Shown piece by piece: positions 58,825-64,000 of a DNA stretch of 64,000 bases (position 1 is the stretch's first letter; each line of letters starts with the position of its first letter). The notes below the pieces were generated by a model that searched no databases, was not told the DNA's origin, and saw only the letters and a list, made by a program, of their open reading frames with translations. The DNA is from Pelecanus crispus (lineage: Eukaryota; Chordata; Aves; Pelecaniformes; Pelecanidae), in assembly GCF_030463565.1 (NCBI RefSeq), contig NC_134643.1, forward strand, positions 82,271,721 to 82,335,720, in the 5' to 3' direction. A program made the position numbers and the translations under genes.

Positions 58825-58966
58825 ACCCTGTGGCATTCAGCTCTGAGAAGTCTGGTGCCCCGACCGCCTGACTACCCCATCACATCTAGCAAAGCCCCAA
58901 CCTTGCAAAGCATTCCTACAAATACGTCGACTGGAGTATGTGGGTAGCCCCCCTGACTTTGAGGAG
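58825..58966 (+). repeat. 142-bp direct repeat, copy 1
   Basis: Aligns without gaps to 61088-61229, with five mismatches that I count by eye (about 96.5% identity). It starts at ACCCTGT and ends at TTTGAGGAG; flanking sequence on both sides is unrelated. No terminal inverted repeat, poly-A tail, ORF or obvious target-site duplication is visible. It is either a recent local duplication or two copies of an unnamed interspersed repeat. Confidence 0.9.
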
Positions 58967-60215
58967 ACCACTGCATGTTTAAACACAGGCAAGCTGCTGA
59001 CATGCTGGATGGCTCTGGGGCCTGAACAGTAAGCTGTGTCCTGCAGGATGCTATGCGGTGGTGACTCCCACTGGAGCCAGGGGCATTAGCGGGAGCTTTG
59101 CGCTCTGGAGGACGAGGTCTCTTTTCCTGTGGAAAGTCTAAAGGTTGCTTGCCCACTGCTGGGTTCACTCAAGAGACCCTGTTCAGACCCACTTCCACTT
59201 CCCTGAAGCTTGTAGGCTCACACTACAGTGACCATCCAGCCTAGCTGGCGCAACGCAATGGGGACTCCTGGCCAGGGTCCACAAAGCAATGGGAAGCCCC
59301 TATGTATTCTGTCTCTAAGCACCAATTACTATACCATCCATTAGGGATATGTTATGATAAGCTAAAGCCTTTACATGACTCAGTGGTAAAACATTTATGA
59401 TCTGATGCCTTGGGAAAAGAAGGAAGACAGTTTCAAAGTCTGAAAAGAAAGCTAACTTTTTATTAACAGCCATCTTCAGGCTAGAATTGTATTTATTATC
59501 ATATTAAATTATATTACTGTGCACTACTGTAGCACATAGCTGCTTAGAAATAGCTTTAAAGAAAAAAGGAGAATGAGTTACAGAGCCCAAAGTACAGATG
59601 TTCAGCCAGCAGAAATCATCTTTCCTACATGGAAGTCCATTGAGTTGAACACTTTTACATCTGCTGACCTTCTGACTGTCTAAATTCACTAGCACAGAAT
59701 TAAATAATAACAATGCATTAGAAAACTTAAGCAGATATTCAACTATACTTCAATTATTGTTAGAAATCTGTGGTGGAAAGTGGCCTAGAACCAGACCCCG
59801 TTGCCTGAAATTGGTATGGGAGCTGTGGTTGCCAACAAGGTTTTTGAAAGTTAGGCGCTCAGCTGTAATTCAGTGGGGTCTGTGCCCCCGGCTCCCTGGC
59901 TTTGTAGGCTTTAAATATTTCATGTGTTACGTAGTGAAGCTATAACAGCATTTGAGTTCTAGGGACTACACTTTTGTGGCCAGCAGCAAGTACAATAATA
60001 GCAATGGTGAGTAATTTAATAGATCTACAAAGATAAGTACATATTGTTCACTAGAGACTCATCATACATGGATGTAATATTTCATTGCTAGGAGGATTTT
60101 AAAAAAAAGAAAGGTATATTGGTGTAACTCTTTTCCACTGAAGTCCAGAGACTGTTTTCCTGGACATGGAAGAGAGCAGCTTTTGGCTAGCACTGATAGC
60201 TGCTGAAAATCTCAC
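58967..60215. other. spacer between the two 142-bp repeats (left part)
   Basis: No gene recognised. AT-rich between about 59.3 and 60.1 kb. Confidence 0.5.
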
Positions 60216-60413
60216 CAAAGGGAAGACACTTGTGCACACCCTCGTCCAGCCGCCCATCATCATATGGGGTACCAAAGGCTTCGCTCTGCACGAGGCTGTT
60301 GCAGCTGAAGCAAGAGTGTACCACGTGCTGCTCTGGAGTTACCCGATGGATGGCAGAAGTTAATGGGGGTTTTGGCATCATGTCTGCGATTGTGTCCATG
60401 ACTTTAAAATGCA
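60216..60413 (-). other. possible unassigned coding exon (198 bp)
   Basis: On the minus strand a segment bounded by an acceptor ('agctcctcag' then TGCATTTT) and a donor (CCCTTTG before GTGAGATT) is open throughout. Both ends fall in phase 1, making it a symmetric 66-codon exon. The product has three Cys (SCFSC and HKC) and an acidic DDGRLDEG segment, but I do not recognise a family. The polypyrimidine tract is weak and the plus strand is also open over much of it, so chance is quite possible. No neighbouring exon was found. Confidence 0.2.
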
Positions 60414-61087
60414 CTGAGGAGCTTTGAAGTTGCAGGTATTGACTTTTTATGTGACATGGCAAGATTTCCTCACACTCCGTGGAAAAAGAGAGGAGAGTGC
60501 AGTGGACAGATGCCTGGGCTGCTTTCCTCTTCATTCCTGATTTTGAGAAAATCTAATTTCTTCTGGAAATTAGACCATCTCATTCAGTATATCAGATTGT
60601 TTCAAGTGCCTGGTAACTTTTCTGTGGTAAGGGCTGACCTATGCTTATCATTGATTTAGTTCTATCTGACCCCTATTCTTTAGTAGTCTGAGTTTGTCTT
60701 TTAAGCTCTGCTGCATAAACAGCGAGCTTTGCAGGGAGGGACAGAAGGTCTAAAGTTGCTGCAGTGGTCAGTGGGGAGCCTGTGGAGGAAGCCACTGTGG
60801 GTTATATCCTCTTAGATCTAAAAAGGGACCAAATTTGGCAGCTGTGTTAGTGATGTTGGAGGGAGTGATGTGGCGGTGCCAGATCAATATGCTCCCCATA
60901 CTGGCACAGAAGGTGATCGTTTGGGCATAGCTCTTCTGACTTGCAACAACAGGGACAAGGCTGAATTTTGTATGTGCTATGGAAAAAACATTTGATAAAT
61001 GGAGGAAAAGCAGGGAGCAGCAATCTGTTAGCTCCTGGATGATGAGTTTGCATGACAGAGAAGGGGTTGGGGTAGTCAGCTGCATGC
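60414..61087. other. spacer, no gene recognised
   Basis: Chance frames only. Nothing else identified up to the second 142-bp repeat. Confidence 0.45.
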
Positions 61088-61229
61088 ACCCTGTAGCATT
61101 CAGCTCTGAGAAGTCTGGTGCCCCGACCGCCTGACTACCCCATCGCATCTAGCAAAGCCCCACCCTTGCAAAGCATTCCTACAAATATGTCGACTGGAGT
61201 ATGTGGGTAGTCCCCCTGACTTTGAGGAG
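61088..61229 (+). repeat. 142-bp direct repeat, copy 2
   Basis: Same orientation as the copy at 58825-58966, offset exactly 2263 bp and colinear with no indel. The differences are single-base and mostly transitions (for example A for G at 61095). The right edge runs into a GAGGAG-rich patch, so the boundary there may be a few bases off. Confidence 0.9.
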
Positions 61230-64000
61230 GAGGAGGGAGAGAGGTGAGTAGACACGAGGGTTTTGGAGGAAGGAAAACATGTTTGGTCTTTGCTATATTA
61301 AACCTGATTTGTCAAGGAGAAGTGTACAAAGGGCAGGTGGAGGCATGGGGCTGGCACTGAGAGATGGAGTTGGGATGGGGAGACCCATGCGTCTGTGGCC
61401 CCTCAGCACCAGGAGGGCAGTTAAAGCTGGGAGAGTGAGGGGGGTGACCCCGAGGGACGGGGCAGGGCCGAGGGCAGGGCTGTGCTCCTCCAGTCATCCT
61501 TCTCCAGCCCCCCTGTTTCTACCCCTCTGTCTGTCCCCTCCAGCCTGGGGGGATCGCTCCTGGTGCCCCCTCTGCAGCATTTGGCTGGGTCTCCATCACC
61601 TCTGCCTGCTGCCCTCCCCACCACCGATGGGGCTGGAGGCGTTTGCCTGGCAGGCAGTGATGCTTTTCAGGGGGTGTGCTGCCACGTGAGGGTTCAGATC
61701 CTGGAAGCAGCCAGGCGTCTAATTCCCGGGGGGTGGCAGGAGCTCAAATCCCTTTGGGGGTGAGCCTCCCCTTTTGGATGGGCTATGGCTAAAGGGGAAC
61801 AGTCCAGAGCAGCCTGAGTGATTTGTTCAAAATCTCTCCCAATCTGAAATTGAATTAGCAGGAGATCTGCATTTTGTTTTGGTTCTTAAGTAGAAACAGC
61901 TGGGGTGAAGGGATGGGGGGGAATAAAAAGAAGCTGCTTAATCAGCCTTACTTTTGGGCAACTGCTTGGAGATCTCCCCACAGGGCTGGGTTCCTGCTTC
62001 CCATACACATCTACTAGCATGTCTTCCCAGAGTTTTTATTTTTCAGTTTGAAAATGTAGGTCAGTGATAGAGTGTAAGTCACAGCACACTGGAATATGTA
62101 GGTCAGGCAAACTGTACCAAGAAAAAAAAAAAAAGAAATTTTACAACTGCTTCCAGCAGGAAAAGGCCTCGCTGGGAATTGGGCTTTTGAATGGGATATC
62201 CTCTCCTGATCCAAGTGCCCCGGCTGGGACGCCCAGCGGTTTGCAGCCAAGAATAACAGGAGGATCAGAGAAGGGGAAGGGGGGAGAAGGGGAGGGCCAG
62301 GGGTCTGACCAGCTCATATGACCCTCCGATACAGACTTATAAAAAGGGCTGGTACGAGCTCATTTTTCATGAGTTTTAATCCCTCCTGCTTATGATGCTG
62401 AGCCAAGGGTTTTTCTGGAGAATCTGAGTCACAAGGCTTGCAGCTGGAAAGAGAGGATTGATAGCGGTGGCTCAGCAGGCACAACCACGTCTGGAGAGCT
62501 GGGAGGGGAGCAGCAAAGCCACTGGTTTTCAACAGCAACACAGTTGTCTTTGAAGGAATGGGGGAAGAGTGAGAGGAACACACCAAAAATATTAGAAAGG
62601 GGAAGGCGGTGGTTGTTCTTATGTCAGTATTTCTGCTGCTGCTCTCAGGAGCTCCTGGAGTAGAGGATTTTTATAAACAGGGTTGTGCATGTGTGTGTGC
62701 ATGTAGGGGAAGTCCGCTTTGTGATTTCATGGTAGGCTTAGCCGGAGGCATGCTTGGGAGCAAGGAGATCTCTTATGAAGTTTGGTGTCCCAGCTTGTGT
62801 TTGCCTGTCTTTGGTTTTATTTGGAAATTGAGGGAAATAAGAGGGCTTTTTTTTTTTTTAATGTGTTTTCTTCCTTATTCCCTTAAAAAAGAGTATTTAT
62901 GAAGGGTGGAGTAAAGAAAGAGATTTGGGGGAGAAGAGGACTTGCCAATCACCGAGACAGACGAGCTTCTCTCCTCATCTCCAGACCATGCAGTATTTTA
63001 TAGAGAGAGGGGTTTTCGCTGGAGCTTGACTGGAGTCCTGTCCCTTGTGCTGCCAAGTCTGATATCTGAGCAGGAGGAGGGAGGAGCAGAGGGATGCTTT
63101 TGCTCTGGCTCAGCCTCAGTGCATTCCCTCACGGTGTGGGCTGGGCTGCCTTTAGGCAGAAGAGCATTAAAGCTGTTTGGTGTAAAACACAAGGCTCTTT
63201 CCCAATTCCAGTTGGGTTTTCGTGTCTGTCAGTCAGTATTTCATTAGCATGTTTTGTGGCAGATGCTGATGAGGGACAAGAGACGCCTATGTCCTGTTAC
63301 ATCCCTCTGCTTGCTCTTCCTGTCTGACAGTCCAGCACCTTATTTTCTATTATCCTTTTCCCAGGATACGTGCCAAGCAAAGGCTATTGGCATATTTAAA
63401 TCTTGTTAACTCTAACAGGAGTTGCCTGCATGTCTTCACTATGTAAATGGGAAGAACATCTCCTTGGGTGTTAATCAGAACATGTGTCTCCTCAATCCTC
63501 ACTGCAGACTGATGTGTACAGCTGGTTCCTTTCTAATTAATTTTTAATTAAGGGATCTGATGAGGGTGCTGTGCTGGGAAACAGCAGTTACACACTGGCA
63601 CAGACCTTTCTAGAGCCCTCTCTCTGGTGAGTATTGCTTACAGTAAATGAATCCCTGACAGTTTATGGCACTTGGCTTCCCTGGTTGTGGTTGCATTACT
63701 GTCACCTGAGCAGACGAATATACCCAGTTTAGACAGAAACAGGAAAGCACTGGCTGCAGCTCTGTTTGGACATTTTCTGGTTGCTTCATTCTTTTCTGCC
63801 ACTTGAAGGAATCTGAATTCATACAGAGGAAGGAATTTAATTGTATATGCCATTGTAGCTGGTTAAACAAGGTAAAACCCAGGCTGCAGCCTTCCTTCTT
63901 TTCAGGGCAGGACCTGGGAACACCTGTCAGTGCTTCTTGCACCCTGCTATCCAGGCAAAAGACGCCTGGGCTGGGAGGGTGCTGCCGTCTCCTCCAGCAG
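61230..64000. other. intergenic DNA, no gene recognised
   Basis: G+C rises at 61.3-61.7 kb, but CpG density is modest and I do not call it an island. Poly-A (62121-62134) and poly-T (about 62850) runs are present. No gene, RNA or mobile element was recognised up to the window end. Confidence 0.5.

Noticed and set aside
58825-61229. The 142-bp repeat pair as the two LTRs of one element
   Set aside because: The copies lack TG...CA ends, no primer-binding site or polypurine tract is placed correctly, and the 2.1 kb between them has no gag or pol-like frame.
1-64000. CRISPR arrays, operons, prophage or integron features
   Set aside because: No regularly spaced repeats, Shine-Dalgarno-led gene runs or phage genes; LINE content and spliced genes show vertebrate DNA.

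Overview
The window reads as bird nuclear DNA. It carries several 5'-truncated CR1 LINE copies ending in the avian-style octamer (ATTCTATG or ATTCTGTG), older MIR-like and L3/CR1-like relics, and palindromic MITE-like relics. Coding density is very low, with one sharply bounded CpG island. Nothing looks prokaryotic or viral; almost every open frame is a chance ORF in intergenic or intronic DNA.

The main content is one convincingly spliced protein gene on the minus strand at about 29.4-39.9 kb: a CIP/KIP cyclin-dependent kinase inhibitor. Coding exon 2 (34932-35374, ATG at 35325) has the cyclin-binding RNLFG motif, the CDK-binding WNFDF block and a basic KKRRQTSLT tail that runs straight into a splice donor. 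The partner exon is 4.1 kb downstream (30762-30829). It restores the split Asp codon and completes a PCNA-binding PIP box (Q-T-S-L-T-D-Y-Y) followed by a basic stretch. The joined product is 153 residues. A canonical AATAAA with a TG-repeat downstream element at about 29.43 kb gives a long 3' UTR. The CpG island at 38.95-39.87 kb is the likely promoter and non-coding first exon. This matches the three-exon layout of p21 (CDKN1A), but the second cyclin-binding motif of the p21 tail is missing, so it may be a p21 paralogue.

Left flank (1-29 kb): no recognisable gene. It holds CR1 copies at 0.75-1.39 kb (plus) and 1.79-1.95 kb (minus), MIR-like relics, a (ACRTC)8 microsatellite at 19.0 kb, a 198-bp uninterrupted purine tract at 20.5 kb and an AT-rich patch at 23.2 kb. 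Gene region (28-40 kb): the CDK inhibitor, a Z-DNA-prone alternating tract in intron 2, and four imperfect palindromic relics in and around the introns. Right flank (40-64 kb): a CR1 tail and a 20-bp tandem duplication beside the CpG island, further CR1 copies including one with recognisable reverse-transcriptase motifs (52.84-53.95 kb), an older LINE tail (48.5 kb), a G17 run, a pair of nearly identical 142-bp repeats 2.26 kb apart, and one possible unassigned 198-bp exon on the minus strand (60216-60413).
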